Assembly: GCA_023405565.1 (NCBI GenBank)
Contig: JAEXXW010000688.1
Location: 1 to 13,229, forward strand
DNA: 13,229 nt
Reading direction: 5' to 3'
DNA from: Pseudomonadota bacterium
Lineage (GTDB): Bacteria > Pseudomonadota > Alphaproteobacteria > Rhizobiales > Xanthobacteraceae
How positions within the stretch are numbered: the first letter of the stretch is position 1; every line of letters starts with the position of its first letter. The position numbers were made by a program, and so were the translations under genes. Of this stretch, positions 12,630-13,229 are shown in pieces. The notes under the pieces are model-generated. The model was not told the DNA's origin and did not search any database. It worked only from the letters and a program-made list of their open reading frames with translations.

Positions 12630-12923
12630 TCAGCTGCGGCCAGCGCCGCCACCGAAACCGCCGCCCGGACGACCGCCACGGCCGCCAGCGGCGCCCGGCA
12701 TCACCTTCGGCTTCATCGGCAGCAGGCCTTCGCGCTGCAGCTTCTTGCGCGCGAGCTTGCGCGCGCGGCGCACGGCTTCCGCCTTCTGGCGCGCCTTCTT
12801 TTCCGACGGCTTTTCGTAATGGCCGCGGAGCTTCATTTCACGGAAAATGCCCTCGCGCTGCATCTTCTTCTTCAGCGCCTTGAGGGCCTGGTCGACGTTG
12901 TTGTCGCGGACGAGAACCTGCAC
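12630..12923 (-). CDS. rpsU: 30S ribosomal protein bS21
   Basis: Small-subunit ribosomal protein, 97 residues, involved in initiation on the 30S platform. [20 protein letters not shown] near the N-terminus and the Arg/Lys-rich [20 protein letters not shown] and [17 protein letters not shown] segments are typical of alphaproteobacterial bS21. The start is GTG at 12921-12923, chosen because AGAAGGA lies six bases upstream and because family members begin with MQVLVRDNN; the frame stays open upstream but without a site or homology. After about residue 74 comes a low-complexity Gly/Arg tail ([21 protein letters not shown]) absent from shorter bS21 proteins such as that of E. coli. The gene is followed by its own terminator and appears monocistronic. 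Confidence 0.95.
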   Translation of the reverse strand: MQVLVRDNNVDQALKALKKKMQREGIFREMKLRGHYEKPSEKKARQKAEAVRRARKLARKKLQREGLLPMKPKVMPGAAGGRGGRPGGGFGGGAGRS

Positions 12924-13220
12924 GGATAATCCTTCTGGCAGAAGCCTGCACGGGGCCTGCAAGGGCCTGGCGTGACTATGTGTTCGGGGGCCGGAAAGGG
13001 CCTGAATCAGGCCTTTCGAGTTGCGCGCCTGTAACAGAATTAAGTCCAGGAGTCCACAGACGTGTAGAAAAAGCAGCCTGCGACCAAAGGCTGGCCAAGT
13101 GTGGCATTGGCGCTCTCGTCTTCGCCACCTTCGTTCATTAGCGTTGCCTGAAAATACGTCATGTGATTCGGTTACACGACGCCTCCCACAGTTTTCTCCT
13201 GCAGTTTCAAGGATATCCCC
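12924..13220. other. Intergenic region upstream of rpsU, with leader hairpin
   Basis: This region of about 300 bp lies between rpsU (minus) and a possible plus-strand gene. No convincing gene is seen; the minus-strand frame that stays open through it is an extension of rpsU without start signals. It contains an imperfect hairpin at 12996-13016 (AAAGGGCCTG-AAT-CAGGCCTTT with one bulged G) and, on the minus strand just before the rpsU ribosome-binding site, two GCAGGC repeats. These may belong to an rpsU leader that tunes translation. No promoter could be assigned with confidence. Confidence 0.5.
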
Positions 13221-13229
13221 ATGCGGCAC
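13221..13229 (+). CDS. Possible start of a plus-strand gene (three codons in window)
   Basis: ATG at 13221 is preceded by AAGGA (13209-13213) at a seven-base spacing, a good initiation site divergent from rpsU. Only Met-Arg-His is visible, so identity cannot be judged. Confidence 0.35.

Noticed and set aside
12924..13229. 199-codon minus-strand reading of rpsU from the window edge
   Set aside because: The first 100 or so codons have no ribosomal-protein similarity. The GTG at 12923 has AGAAGGA and matches the family N-terminus.

Overview
The window looks like chromosomal DNA from a high-GC alphaproteobacterium of the Bradyrhizobium/Rhodopseudomonas/Afipia type. Three things point there: a bS21 ribosomal protein with an alphaproteobacterial-type sequence, GC-rich codon use in nearly all genes, and short palindromic intergenic repeats of a kind common in Bradyrhizobium genomes. 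The genus is an inference from style, not from a database match.

Left two thirds (1-8078, all on the minus strand). Nine tightly packed genes appear to form one operon transcribed from about 8.1 kb towards position 1. In transcription order they are an alpha/beta hydrolase, an isochorismatase-family cysteine hydrolase, a NodB-fold (PuuE/cyclic-imidase-like) hydrolase, a fumarylacetoacetate-hydrolase-family enzyme, a second NodB-fold hydrolase paralogous to the first, and then a branched-chain-amino-acid-type (HAAT) ABC importer. The importer consists of two permeases, a Tat-exported binding protein and an ATPase cut by the window edge. A GntR/FCD-type regulator is divergently transcribed at 8240-9019. 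The shared intergenic region carries two similar palindromic elements that are plausible operators. The set reads as uptake plus stepwise hydrolysis of a small organic compound, probably one with cyclic amide or imide C-N bonds. The actual substrate cannot be read from the sequence.

Middle (9020-11830). After a composite inverted repeat and a 0.5 kb GC-rich stretch with hairpins but no convincing gene comes an isolated, clearly AT-richer gene (9794-11776). It encodes a 660-residue protein with an N-terminal GHKL ATPase domain and a C-terminal PD-(D/E)xK-like nuclease motif. It lies between repeat-bearing spacers and has no obvious partner gene. Composition and domain pairing suggest a horizontally acquired, possibly anti-phage, single-gene system. 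This is the most interesting item in the window.

Right end (11830-13229). A REP-like pair with compensatory base changes and a further hairpin precede a small exported c-type cytochrome (minus). Then come a strong Rho-independent terminator and rpsU (bS21, minus, GTG start). At the very edge, the first three codons of a possible plus-strand gene are visible.
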